Source: Bacteroidota bacterium
GTDB taxonomy: Bacteria; Bacteroidota; Ignavibacteria; Kryptoniales; JAKASW01
DNA: 47,599 bases
Reading direction: 5' to 3'
NCBI GenBank assembly: GCA_023480735.1
Contig: JAMCXB010000030.1
Location: forward strand, 1-47,599
Shown here: positions 35,620 to 44,923 of the stretch, in pieces
How positions within the stretch are numbered: position 1 is the first letter of the stretch
How the letters are laid out: each line of letters begins with the position of its first letter
The notes under the pieces: model-generated
What the model was told of the DNA's origin: nothing
Databases searched by the model: none
The model's input: the letters and a program-made list of their open reading frames with translations, nothing else
Translations under genes and position numbers: made by a program

Positions 35620-37410
35620 TCAATATAGCCTGATTAGAACTCCGTCCGTTGTCCATCGGGCTCTCACCTTTATCGGCTCCTGGTACACACCGAAAGGCTC
35701 GGCGAATTGATACGGGTAGCTTTCGCCGCTGAAGTAAGTGGAAACGGAGTCGTGCTGGACGTACGCCATCACAGTATAAGTTCCCGCAAGAATCCCGTCC
35801 AGCTTGTACTTTCCGTTTTTATCGGCAAAACAAGTGAATCTCTTGCCGTCGGTCCTGGTGGCGGAAACCACTATATTCTTTCCGGAAACTAAAGGCGTCA
35901 CCTTCCCTTCAATGTCGCCAAGGTCACCAGAATCGATAGTCCTGAAGTGGCGTGTGACGACCGAGTCTCTATTGCCTTGCTCATCGCTCCCGGTTCCCCC
36001 GGCATCTGCCGGATACTTCAGTTTTGCCGTGTACCATTCGGAGGAATTCAAGCCGCTCGTAACAATCCTGAAAATGGTCTGAGATATCCGTTTTATGAAG
36101 CCATGCAGTTCGAGGCCGGTACTGTCATGTAGAGAGACTTGCATCCTGCCGGAATCCAATCGCGTCAAAGGCAATATAAATTGACAAAAGAGTGTGTCGT
36201 ATGACGTAATACCCCGAGTCGAGTCCTGGAAATTAAAATAATAAGGAGCAAGACTCATCGTCGCACTATCTGCGGTCAGAACAGTTGTATTGTTCTCCGG
36301 CGACATTCGATTATAATAAATATCTGTCAGGTCTTCTGCGGCCTTTATGAAATATTTCCTCTTCAGCGGCAAAGGTGCCGTCGTTCCGATTACAACATCA
36401 TACGGATTAGCCTCGAGCCGAGCGGCAAACCCAACGGGGATTCTCTCCCCCGTGGCAGAATCGCGCACCACGAAGTCGGACGGTCTTATGACCGATGTGT
36501 CGATGGATTCGCTGAACTTCAGAACGATCAAGCCGTCTTTTGCCAGATCGACGCCGTACAGCTGCGGCCGGGAAGTATCTTCCTCGGCAGGGATAAAATC
36601 GACGTCATTGACCTCCGGCGCTTCCCTTGATATGTCGATGTCGTGTGTCGCGGAGGCGTACAGGTCAGTCTGCGGCGCATACGTGAAGTTTCGCATCTGG
36701 TCATCGAAACATATAAGCCGATATTTTCCATCGGCAAGTCCCTGCAGGACATAGCTTCCGCTATCGTCGGATTGAGTAACGTACTTGGCGAGGTTCATCG
36801 AAGGTCTCAGCGTGTCGATGTACGCAGTTACGGGAAATGCCGCAACCGTATACGGCTGAGGTTTCGGTCCGTAGATCCGACCGTTCACTATGCCGGTGTC
36901 GATCTTGTTCCCTGTTGAGAACACCAGGTTGTACGCTCTTCCAAGGTAGTTATTCCTGAGATCGATGGCTGTGGCGCCTATCGTCAAGATATAGGTCCGG
37001 TTCGTATCGAGCCTTTTCATCAGATTTATCGTCAACTCTTTTCCGGACCAATCGAACGACATTTCGGACAGGGTGAGCGGCGGAAAGTAAATAGCGCTCT
37101 CAACGCTTCGCTGCGACATATACTTATCGAACCGAAGGATTATTTTCTTTGAAGTAAAATTCAATTCTTTCTGCGAAGGCGAAGAGAAAATAATTTTGGG
37201 AGGAGACTTATCGACAGGTCCGCCTGACGGTGCGAACTGCCCTGCGCACCCTGCAAGGGCTATAACTAAGAAGAGCGACAAAGCGGCGATGGGCCGGGAG
37301 AAATGCGGATTATGGAACGTCGGTCTGTCGGAACGCTGGCTTGATGAACTAAAGCCAAGGGTCCCCGGATCACCGGAGGTCGCCGGCCGATAAATTTCTA
37401 TTTTTGCCAA
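35620..37410 (-). CDS. SbsA Ig-like domain lipoprotein
   Basis: A 596-residue predicted outer-membrane lipoprotein. The lipobox LAGC ends at Cys55 after an unusually long 40-residue n-region; no other ATG/GTG/TTG fits better. The PSGGPVDKSPPKII motif and an SbsA/Big_5 Ig-like domain (about 65-170) follow, then a second Ig-like module (about 280-380) and a carboxypeptidase-regulatory-like beta domain near the C-terminus (GKYKLDGILAGTYTVMAY). Such proteins are common and functionally obscure in FCB bacteria. The start overlaps the end of ubiX by 13 nt. Confidence 0.78.
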   Translation of the reverse strand: MAKIEIYRPATSGDPGTLGFSSSSQRSDRPTFHNPHFSRPIAALSLFLVIALAGCAGQFAPSGGPVDKSPPKIIFSSPSQKELNFTSKKIILRFDKYMSQRSVESAIYFPPLTLSEMSFDWSGKELTINLMKRLDTNRTYILTIGATAIDLRNNYLGRAYNLVFSTGNKIDTGIVNGRIYGPKPQPYTVAAFPVTAYIDTLRPSMNLAKYVTQSDDSGSYVLQGLADGKYRLICFDDQMRNFTYAPQTDLYASATHDIDISREAPEVNDVDFIPAEEDTSRPQLYGVDLAKDGLIVLKFSESIDTSVIRPSDFVVRDSATGERIPVGFAARLEANPYDVVIGTTAPLPLKRKYFIKAAEDLTDIYYNRMSPENNTTVLTADSATMSLAPYYFNFQDSTRGITSYDTLFCQFILPLTRLDSGRMQVSLHDSTGLELHGFIKRISQTIFRIVTSGLNSSEWYTAKLKYPADAGGTGSDEQGNRDSVVTRHFRTIDSGDLGDIEGKVTPLVSGKNIVVSATRTDGKRFTCFADKNGKYKLDGILAGTYTVMAYVQHDSVSTYFSGESYPYQFAEPFGVYQEPIKVRARWTTDGVLIRLY

Positions 37411-38009
37411 GGCTCGAAAAGTTCTGCTTCGATGTCAAAGAATGCGAGCACTCTTCCCGCAATAAAATCCGCAAGTTCCTCTATCGTGGACGGCTTCTGA
37501 TAAAAGGCAGGCATCGCCGGGAGAATGTGAGCACCGGCATCTGATGCGGCGACCATATTCTTAAGATGTATTTTATTGAGCGGCGTCTCACGAGGGACGA
37601 GCACCAATCTCCTTCCTTCTTTCAATGTGACATCTGCGGCGCGTTCTATGAGATTGCCAGCAATTCCGTTCGAAACACCCGACAGCGTTTTCATCGAACA
37701 TGGAACGATCGCCATCCCATCTGTTTTAAAAGAACCGCTTGATATAGATGCCGCAAGATCCTTGTTGCTGTATTTGATGATATCTCCGTTCAGGACATCT
37801 TCTCCGAATTTCACCCTGAATGCATCCAGCATCGTCCCGCTCTTGAGAGGAAAGTCTGTTTCTGTTTCAATTACATACGCGCCGTAATCGGAAATCACGA
37901 GATGGACTTCCACACCGTTGATGAGCATCGCCCGAATAGTATGAAGCGCGTAGATTGCACCGCTCGCCCCGGTTATTCCTACTACGATTTTTTTCTTTAA
38001 GTCAGACAC
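37398..38009 (-). CDS. ubiX: Flavin prenyltransferase UbiX
   Basis: A 203-residue enzyme that joins dimethylallyl phosphate to FMN, producing the prenyl-FMN cofactor of UbiD decarboxylases. The flavin motif GITGASGAIYA is at 11-21, PCSMKTL near 105, and the loop LVPRETPLN near 140. No ubiD is in the window. It overlaps both neighbours (8 nt and 13 nt), so it is part of a tightly coupled chain. Confidence 0.93.
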   Translation of the reverse strand: MSDLKKKIVVGITGASGAIYALHTIRAMLINGVEVHLVISDYGAYVIETETDFPLKSGTMLDAFRVKFGEDVLNGDIIKYSNKDLAASISSGSFKTDGMAIVPCSMKTLSGVSNGIAGNLIERAADVTLKEGRRLVLVPRETPLNKIHLKNMVAASDAGAHILPAMPAFYQKPSTIEELADFIAGRVLAFFDIEAELFEPWQK

Positions 38010-39450
38010 TTAGTTTCACTCTTCTATTTACTATTTTTGTTGAAGATATCTCCAAAACACCTATTAAGATAAATGCTAAAAGATTCACCGTCAAAAGTTT
38101 TTCCAGCCGGCCGAAAGAAAAGAACAGCGCCACAGACACGAGGAGAGAATATGCCAGCATGAAGACGAGGTTTACGGCCTCTATTGCTCCTAATCTCGTG
38201 AATGGGAGCGAAAACGGAAGGGTTTTCTGCATCACCGAAAACCAGCTTGCCGCAACATGGCTCAGCAGGTAGAACGTGACTGCCGAAACGACCGCAATAA
38301 CCGGCGGGTTTTCAAAGACAAGGACAAAGAAAACCAGGACTGTCATGGGAATATGGACTGTCAAGAGCATTGACTTTCGAACGCCAAGCACAAACTTGCC
38401 CGCGTTGAAATCGCCGCTTGTCTGAATAAGCCACTTCGCTTCATGGTCGACGGAGCTCAAGATGTTCTGAGAAAGGAAGTAATGCACCAGTACTGCCGAG
38501 ACGACCAACGACGCCAACGGCGCCACGAGATCAGAGCTGACAAAACCTGGGAATATATGGAACGTCATGAAACGGGCACTCTGCATCGACCAGTACACGG
38601 CAACCATAACCGGCGTCGCCGCAATTCCTATCGTCGACAGTCTGAAAGACGGATTGCGAAGGATGTTTGACAGAAACAGCATGAAGCCCGCGTTTTCCTC
38701 AGGGCTTCGAATCAATACGAGCTTCTTGACTCGATCCAGGATATATACCAGATCAAAATGACTAGAGGAGTTGTTCCAGTTCAGTTTGTAACTGAGTCTT
38801 TCAGCTAATGGATACACTACGAAGACAAAAGTCATCGCCAGCAGGATTGCGAGGGAGGCGAGTAACAACCCTAACGAACCGAATTGAATGTCAAGACCCG
38901 CCGACAATTGGAATAACGCCAGCAGGGTCAGCGCCATCATGAGCTGAATGCCTGTCAAAGCAGGATTCAATATCTTCTTAGATAGTGAAGAGACAATAAG
39001 CATGATAAGAAAATAAAAGGAGGCCGAAAGACACGATGACGTCAGAAATGCCAGCATCATTCTGCCCGGGTACAATTGTGCAACGCCGGAAAAAAGGATA
39101 ACCGGGAGAAATATCGAGAAAGAGACCATCAAGTCCAGGAGAAAAATCGCGGAAGCCGAAGAAAATCTGAAGGCGAAGGTTGGTTGGACAAAATAGAAGC
39201 TTTCGATATCACCGCCGTTGTAGAAGAGTTTTCTGGTTTCGGCGATCAACGTGAACAAAGTCACCCCAAACGCCACAGTTGCCACCCTGCCGGGGAAAAG
39301 GCCGCCGCTGAAGCCTTCGGCGGTCAATGCGAGAAAGAACCCGACCAGCAAATCGGGCGCAAGGAATTTCAGTACACCGCGGAATCCCTCCCCCCTGATC
39401 GTTTGTTTGAGTCTGAGTTTGAGCAGCTCCGGGAGCACGCGGGACTTCAC
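38002..39450 (-). CDS. Large polytopic membrane protein, ABC-2 permease-like
   Basis: A 482-residue protein with about 12 hydrophobic segments and few charged loops. The GTG at 39450 overlaps the TGA of the mltG fusion gene (GTGA) and is preferred to a longer frame reaching 39609 inside that gene. Layout resembles the membrane subunit of ABC-2-type exporters, but no ATPase gene is adjacent and no motif is decisive. It may act in envelope biogenesis, given its MltG and UbiX neighbours. Confidence 0.6.
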   Translation of the reverse strand: MKSRVLPELLKLRLKQTIRGEGFRGVLKFLAPDLLVGFFLALTAEGFSGGLFPGRVATVAFGVTLFTLIAETRKLFYNGGDIESFYFVQPTFAFRFSSASAIFLLDLMVSFSIFLPVILFSGVAQLYPGRMMLAFLTSSCLSASFYFLIMLIVSSLSKKILNPALTGIQLMMALTLLALFQLSAGLDIQFGSLGLLLASLAILLAMTFVFVVYPLAERLSYKLNWNNSSSHFDLVYILDRVKKLVLIRSPEENAGFMLFLSNILRNPSFRLSTIGIAATPVMVAVYWSMQSARFMTFHIFPGFVSSDLVAPLASLVVSAVLVHYFLSQNILSSVDHEAKWLIQTSGDFNAGKFVLGVRKSMLLTVHIPMTVLVFFVLVFENPPVIAVVSAVTFYLLSHVAASWFSVMQKTLPFSLPFTRLGAIEAVNLVFMLAYSLLVSVALFFSFGRLEKLLTVNLLAFILIGVLEISSTKIVNRRVKLSV

Positions 39451-40796
39451 TCTCTCATCATGGCTTTTCGGTAAGCTTTCACCGCGCGAAGATGTTCGCG
39501 ATAAGTATCGCTGAATCTGTGCCCGCCGGTACCCGTCGCCACGAAGAAGAGATACTTCGTCGTATCCGGATACAATGCCGCAAGAATGGATTTCTCCCCC
39601 GGGTTGCATATCGGAGTCGGAGGAAGGCCTACCCTTTCGTACGTGTTGTAAGGAGAATTGATTCGAAGATCCTTATAGTAAATCCTAGTATGTTCTCCCA
39701 TGGCGTACTCTATCGTCGGATCGGCTTCCAGGGGTATCCCTTTCCTCAAGCGGTTATAATAGACGCTGGCAATAATGGGCCTCTCGGAGTCGACTCTTGC
39801 CTCGGCCTCGACTATAGATGCGATTTTCATTATCTGCGAAACCGAGTATCCTGTCTCTACCGCACGCGAACGAAGCGAATCATTAAAAAACGACTTAAAC
39901 TGGTCGGCCATCCTCCTTATAATCTCACTCGCCGGTGTCCCATAATAAAAATCGTATGTCTGAGGGAACAAATATCCTTCCAGATTCTTCGAGGGGATGT
40001 TCAGTATGGTGGCCATAGAATCGCCGAGCGCTTCCTGAACGAACCTGAGGGAGTCGACTCCTACTTCGCGATGGTAGATCGAAGCGATTTGTTTCACGGT
40101 AAGGCCTTCGGGGACCGTCACCGTTACAAAGAGATTGCTTTTCCCTGACGCGATGAGGTTCAGTACGTCATAATCCGAGAAGTGGCCGGCAAAGATGTAT
40201 TTCCCCGCTTTGATCTCATGATCCATAGAAAGGAGTCTTGCGGCCAGTTTGAACAAAATCCTGTTAGTAATGAGATTATCGCGCGCAAGTTGGGAAAACA
40301 CCTGCTCAGCGGAAGCCCCATGTTCTATGGTTACCACAACTCCCTTTCCTTGAGCTTCGTGGTACGGCGTGACAAAGACAACAAAGAGGAACAACAGGAA
40401 CGCCGCCAATGCACTTGCTGCCAGCAGGGCCAGATTCTTTTTCTGCCGCAGGTCCACGCCGCTGATCTGCAGGGATCCGCCTGTAACTGACTTCCAGAAT
40501 TCGCCTGGTCGCATGGAGACTCTCCTCTCCTCCGCGCTTTCTCTTTCTAGCCTGCGTGATTCGTCGATAATTCTTTCATAGACTCTTCTGACGGCTTCAT
40601 CGGTTAACGGCCCCGGATTCTCCCTGCAAACATTGTCAATTACCTGCTTCTCTCTCTCCGGAGAATATATTTCAAGTCCCAGCTTTTCCTTGATCTTGCC
40701 GATATCATCCGCGTATCCCGCGCGTTTGTTGAGGAGTTTGACGATCCGCTTATCGGCGCGGTCGATCTTCCTCCTCAGCGATTTCATATTTCTCAT
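39447..40796 (-). CDS. mltG: Chorismate mutase (AroQ)-MltG endolytic transglycosylase fusion
   Basis: One uninterrupted 449-codon frame joins two known proteins. Residues 4-85 are an AroQ-type chorismate mutase: an all-helical LRRKIDRADKRI start, Lys34 in GKIK, SPEREK near 45-50, and DESRRLE. Residues 120-143 form a membrane helix. Residues 150-449 are MltG (YceG), which cuts nascent glycan chains in the periplasm; catalytic Glu330 is in ASIVEAE and YNRL follows at 347-350. Topology fits: the mutase is cytoplasmic and MltG periplasmic. The position of the E. coli mutase Gln88 appears to be Glu84, as in the yeast enzyme. It overlaps trpA by ATGA, so an aromatic-pathway gene precedes it. Confidence 0.9.
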   Translation of the reverse strand: MRNMKSLRRKIDRADKRIVKLLNKRAGYADDIGKIKEKLGLEIYSPEREKQVIDNVCRENPGPLTDEAVRRVYERIIDESRRLERESAEERRVSMRPGEFWKSVTGGSLQISGVDLRQKKNLALLAASALAAFLLFLFVVFVTPYHEAQGKGVVVTIEHGASAEQVFSQLARDNLITNRILFKLAARLLSMDHEIKAGKYIFAGHFSDYDVLNLIASGKSNLFVTVTVPEGLTVKQIASIYHREVGVDSLRFVQEALGDSMATILNIPSKNLEGYLFPQTYDFYYGTPASEIIRRMADQFKSFFNDSLRSRAVETGYSVSQIMKIASIVEAEARVDSERPIIASVYYNRLRKGIPLEADPTIEYAMGEHTRIYYKDLRINSPYNTYERVGLPPTPICNPGEKSILAALYPDTTKYLFFVATGTGGHRFSDTYREHLRAVKAYRKAMMRE

Positions 40797-41596
40797 TCGT
40801 CTATCGCCGTTCGGAGACTTCTCAGAAATTCAAAAGCGCTTTGACCTTCTGCTCCCTCGGGAGCGCCGGAAATACACTGCAATAGCGCGGAACCGACCAC
40901 GACCCCGTCGGAGAACCGCGAAATTTCTTTTGCCGCCTCCGGGGTTGATATACCGAATCCAACAACAAACGGCTTGGTCGAGAGTGTCCTGACGCGGCCA
41001 AGAAATTCCGTCACCTCGTTGTTGACCAGATTCCTGCGTGCTCCGGTAACCCCCGTCACAGACACGCAATATATGAGGTCGCTGGTCGCATCGTCGATTT
41101 TCTTTATCCTCTCACGGCTCGACGTGGGCGCAATCAACAACACGAGGCTCAGTCCGGCCTTCTCGATTTTCTCTCGCACGACATAGGATTCCTCGAGCGA
41201 CAAATCGGGAATTATCACCCCGTCGACGCCTGCTTCACTCAGCTTCTCAGGAAAGTCTTCACCGATTCCGTTCAGGAAAGAGTTCATATATCCCATAAGT
41301 ATAATCGGAAGCTGAGAATCGACACGGAATTTCCTCACGAGTTCGAGGACAATTTTAGGCGTAATGCCGTTTTCGATGGCTGTTTGTGAAGCCTGTTGAA
41401 TTACGGGACCGTCTGCGAGAGGATCGCTGAACGGAATGCCGAGTTCGACGAAATCGGCCCCGGCCGCTTCAGCTGATTTCAACACGCCGAGCGTCGAATC
41501 CGACCTTGGAAAGCCAGGCATCACATAAATACTTAGAAATTTCCTTTTGCCGCGACCTTTTGCGGCGCCGTCTAACAGCAAGCGAATTCTATTCAA
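40793..41596 (-). CDS. trpA: Tryptophan synthase alpha subunit
   Basis: A 267-residue TIM barrel that cleaves indole-3-glycerol phosphate to indole and GAP. Glu51 (ELGIPFSDP) and Asp62 (ADGP) match E. coli Glu49 and Asp60, and GFGIST is the phosphate-binding loop. The start is taken as TTG at 41596, 1 nt after the tsaD stop, giving the normal length; the longer frame to 41638 lies inside tsaD. The trpB gene is not in the window. The stop overlaps the chorismate mutase-MltG start. Confidence 0.93.
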   Translation of the reverse strand: MNRIRLLLDGAAKGRGKRKFLSIYVMPGFPRSDSTLGVLKSAEAAGADFVELGIPFSDPLADGPVIQQASQTAIENGITPKIVLELVRKFRVDSQLPIILMGYMNSFLNGIGEDFPEKLSEAGVDGVIIPDLSLEESYVVREKIEKAGLSLVLLIAPTSSRERIKKIDDATSDLIYCVSVTGVTGARRNLVNNEVTEFLGRVRTLSTKPFVVGFGISTPEAAKEISRFSDGVVVGSALLQCISGAPEGAEGQSAFEFLRSLRTAIDE

Positions 41597-41597
41597 T

Positions 41598-42641
41598 CTA
41601 TAGGCTCTCTGCCGAAGACTGATACACCTCCGGCACAAATGGAAGATTCGGAGCCGGTTTTAATGTAAGGTCCGAAACCATTCCGAATTTTCTGTACTTA
41701 AAGTAAGCAGCTATGCCGATCATTGCCGCGTTGTCGGTGCAATAAAGCGGTCTGGGAAAGAACGCCCTCGCATTAATTGAACCCGCACGTTCCTGCAGCG
41801 AGTTCCGGAGTTCCCTGTTGGCCGCAACGCCACCCGCAACCGCAATGGAATGAACCGAGAATTTCTCTGCAGCGCGGACAGTTTTCTCGACGAGAACATC
41901 GATTACAGCCCGCTGAAAAGACGCGCAGATGTCTCGCACCAGCTTCCCATCTTTGTCTGGTGAAGTGTATTTAAGTTCGCGCAGCAGGTAGAGGACGCTC
42001 GTCTTGATACCGGAGAAGCTGAATTCGAACGAGTCGCCGTTCATGAAAGCGCGCGGAAATCGAAATGCCTCCGGATTCCCTTCCTTCGCCAATTTATCTA
42101 TGACCGGTCCCCCCGGATATCCGAGTCCGAGGAGTTTAGCAACCTTGTCGAATGCCTCGCCCGCCGCATCGTCACGGGTTTGACCGAGTAGTTCGTGCGA
42201 GAAAGGCTCCTTCACATAGACCAGCATGGTATGACCACCGCTGACGACCAGCGCTATGAAGGGAAAGTCCGGTTTCTCCTTTTCAAGAAACGCCGAGTAC
42301 AGATGACCTTCCATGTGATTCACTCCCACAACTGGAATCCCAAGCGAAGCGGCAAAGGCCTTCGCAAAGCTCAACCCGACGATCAAAGAACCTGCGAGAC
42401 CCGGACCATAGGTAACCGCGACTCCGTCAATTTCGTCTTTTGCCAAACCCGATTTGCCGAGCACTTCTTCAATTACCGGCACGATCAGCTCCATGTGCGC
42501 CCGGGAAGCAAGTTCTGGTACTACGCCTCCGTACTCACTATGCACAAGCTGGGAAGAGATGACGATGGATCGAAGGTTGCCATCCTCCAGTATTGCGGCC
42601 GAGCATTCGTCGCACGACGTTTCAACTGCGAGTAATTTCAT
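41598..42641 (-). CDS. tsaD: tRNA N6-threonylcarbamoyladenosine synthase subunit TsaD
   Basis: A 347-residue ASKHA-fold protein that transfers the threonylcarbamoyl group to A37 of ANN-decoding tRNAs with TsaB and TsaE. The metal-binding HMEGH is at His109-His113, ETSCDE at the N-terminus and YCTDNAAMIG near the end. The ATG at 42641 is chosen. It is the first gene of the overlapping chain that continues through trpA to the Ig lipoprotein. Confidence 0.96.
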   Translation of the reverse strand: MKLLAVETSCDECSAAILEDGNLRSIVISSQLVHSEYGGVVPELASRAHMELIVPVIEEVLGKSGLAKDEIDGVAVTYGPGLAGSLIVGLSFAKAFAASLGIPVVGVNHMEGHLYSAFLEKEKPDFPFIALVVSGGHTMLVYVKEPFSHELLGQTRDDAAGEAFDKVAKLLGLGYPGGPVIDKLAKEGNPEAFRFPRAFMNGDSFEFSFSGIKTSVLYLLRELKYTSPDKDGKLVRDICASFQRAVIDVLVEKTVRAAEKFSVHSIAVAGGVAANRELRNSLQERAGSINARAFFPRPLYCTDNAAMIGIAAYFKYRKFGMVSDLTLKPAPNLPFVPEVYQSSAESL

Positions 42642-42921
42642 CAATAGATTATATAATTAACGACAAACATTTACAAGCTTATAAGAGGGAAACCCCGGCC
42701 CCCGCTTCTATTCGAATGTCGAATTAGTCTGAAGGCACTCGCGAATGAGAATCAATAACCTCCGACACCATTCGTCGAATTTCCATTTCTGGTAAACGGC
42801 AAACTTCCGCATCCGACTGCAGACCGGCAATTCACGATTAAAGGGAACTACCGGAAAGCCTTACGACGACAACCAGAGAATCAGCTTACGCAACATGATC
42901 TGCCGTTGGGAAAAGGCAGGC

Positions 42922-44751
42922 CTACTTCAGCAGCATTTTTTCCATCAGCTGGGCCGCGAATTCGCTGGCGGGGTTCTCGGCCATAACCATCTGCAGGATT
43001 TTTAGGGCTTCACCGTTGTTCCCTTCCTGGGCTTCAACGATTGCGAGGTCGGTTAGAGCGTCCTCGTTGTCCGGATAGGTCTCAAAGATCTCATTCAGAG
43101 ACTTCCGTGCCAACTTGAACTCACCTTTCATAATAGACTGCTCGGCGCTGATCAGCTTGCTTCTGACAAGAAGGCCATTTTCAATAAACCTTAAGTTTGA
43201 TAAGGCAACCCCGTTGTCAGGATCTATATCGAGCACCCTTCTCAGAAGGCCAAGCGCTGACTCGTAACGTCGCTGCAGGATTTCTACCACGATGATATTG
43301 TTCAGCGCCTGAACGTCGAAAGGAAATTTGAGAATCGTGCTCCATAGGATTTCCTTTGCTTCTTCAATCCTTCCGGCTTGTACATATAACTCTGCCTTCA
43401 AGACCATAAGATCCGGAAAATGTGCGTTCTCGTCTATCGCCCTCTCCAGGACAGAAAGCGACTCATCGAACCTTCCCGCGTCTCTCATCGCTTTTGCCTC
43501 TTCAAGGGCGGCCGCTACAGCAGCAGGCTTCTCCTGGGGTTTGAATGATCTAAGTGATACCCGCTCTTTCTGCGATTTTGTTTCAAATCCCACCTGGATC
43601 ACTTCTAATTTTTCAGGCTTCAGAAACTTGCCTGCCATCTTCCACGCAGGCATATTCTTCCCTTGCGCCCATCGTGATTGAGGGTGTAGAAACATTCTGG
43701 GCTTGTCCGATTTTGTCCGGAGAGTCTCTTTCACTGCGTACTCAATGACCTCAGGAGCTAAGTCCATGACGCAGTGAGCCTTTTTAAATTTGCATGTCCA
43801 GTCACAGTCGAAACATTCCAGGGGAAGAGTGACCAGAGATGTGGTCGGAGAGTACGGCATGAAGCGTCCCGCGTGGCCGCCGCCGATAACGATTACATTA
43901 GGCACACCGACGGCACACGCGAGGTGACCTAGGCCGGTTTCTGCACCAACGGCCATTCTGCATTTTTTCAGTATGGCCGCCGATTGCCTGAGCGTCGTCT
44001 TCCCGCTCAGGTTAACAGTCGGAGCATTTATTTCGTTGAGACAAGATTCGTTGAACCCGAAAGCCGATCCATCGCCTAGCGCGACAACCGAGAGATTGTT
44101 CTCCCTGCACACATCGGATAACGCCTCTCCGTAATAAGGATAGGTTCTCAGGTGCGAGCGTCCGAAGGCAAACAAGGCAAGAGTCCTTTCCGGATCCAGC
44201 TCATGTGAAGCAAACATTCTATCAGCGTACTCGTCATCTTCCTTCGTCGTCCACACGGTCGGTTTCAATTCGGGCACATCTGCTCCAATCTCTCTCAGGA
44301 AATCGCGGTATCTGTCCAGTTCGGGTTCATATTCTCGCTCAAAGGCGATCAGACGCGTGTAGACTTTTCGTCTTTTGACCAATCTTTCTTCAGGGATTGC
44401 ACCCCGGTTTTCAAACGCGAACCTCTCGCGTGCCTGGCTTCCGACCAAAAACAGGTCACCCATGTCAGCCAGTGAACATGTCGTATCAAAGGCCACATCG
44501 AAACCCTTCTCACGAAGCCCGAGCACTATTTGATTTCTGTAGCCGCTATCGATGAAGAGTTTCATCTTCTCAACACCGATCACCGTCTCGACAAACGGAC
44601 ATGCCTCATATAATTCAGCTGTGTTGTCGGTGCAAACAACCGTGATCTGCGCCTGGTCATATCTATCGTAAATGTGGGGAAGCATTGACGCAGAAAGGAT
44701 TGCGTCTCCTATCGCATCCAGCCTTACCCATAAAATCTTCTTCGTATCCAT
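42922..44751 (-). CDS. Glycosyltransferase family 9 protein with TPR domain
   Basis: A 609-residue protein. Residues 1-350 are a heptosyltransferase-like GT9: RLDAIGD near 10, then GAETGLGHLACAVGVPNVIV near 265-285, the donor-binding end of the second Rossmann domain. Residues about 400-609 are tetratricopeptide-like helices (AKAMRDAGRFDESLSVLERAI and similar). GT9 enzymes build the inner core of lipopolysaccharide, though the real acceptor is unknown. A cysteine cluster (CFDCDWTCKFKKAHC) near 315 is typical of a GT9 subgroup. The ATG at 44751 has AAGG 8 nt upstream; the longer frame to 44826 is rejected. Confidence 0.82.
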   Translation of the reverse strand: MDTKKILWVRLDAIGDAILSASMLPHIYDRYDQAQITVVCTDNTAELYEACPFVETVIGVEKMKLFIDSGYRNQIVLGLREKGFDVAFDTTCSLADMGDLFLVGSQARERFAFENRGAIPEERLVKRRKVYTRLIAFEREYEPELDRYRDFLREIGADVPELKPTVWTTKEDDEYADRMFASHELDPERTLALFAFGRSHLRTYPYYGEALSDVCRENNLSVVALGDGSAFGFNESCLNEINAPTVNLSGKTTLRQSAAILKKCRMAVGAETGLGHLACAVGVPNVIVIGGGHAGRFMPYSPTTSLVTLPLECFDCDWTCKFKKAHCVMDLAPEVIEYAVKETLRTKSDKPRMFLHPQSRWAQGKNMPAWKMAGKFLKPEKLEVIQVGFETKSQKERVSLRSFKPQEKPAAVAAALEEAKAMRDAGRFDESLSVLERAIDENAHFPDLMVLKAELYVQAGRIEEAKEILWSTILKFPFDVQALNNIIVVEILQRRYESALGLLRRVLDIDPDNGVALSNLRFIENGLLVRSKLISAEQSIMKGEFKLARKSLNEIFETYPDNEDALTDLAIVEAQEGNNGEALKILQMVMAENPASEFAAQLMEKMLLK

Positions 44752-44923
44752 TCCGAATACCTTTGGTTTTATCCGGCCTGCAGAGCAAAGGTTCCCTGAA
44801 CAGTTCGGACGGTTATTTGGCATCACTTAATTATCTTGGCCAGCTTGAAAACTTCTGACCCGATTAAGATGTTACATCGTCTAGGTTAACCTTGTTACAA
44901 ACTAAATCTTGAGGAGAAACGTC

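Noticed and set aside
42661-42921. Short minus-strand frame of about 45 codons between tsaD and the glycosyltransferase gene
   Set aside because: It has no start signal and no clear similarity; the protein-like look (KWKFDEWCRRLL) is too short to support a gene or relic.
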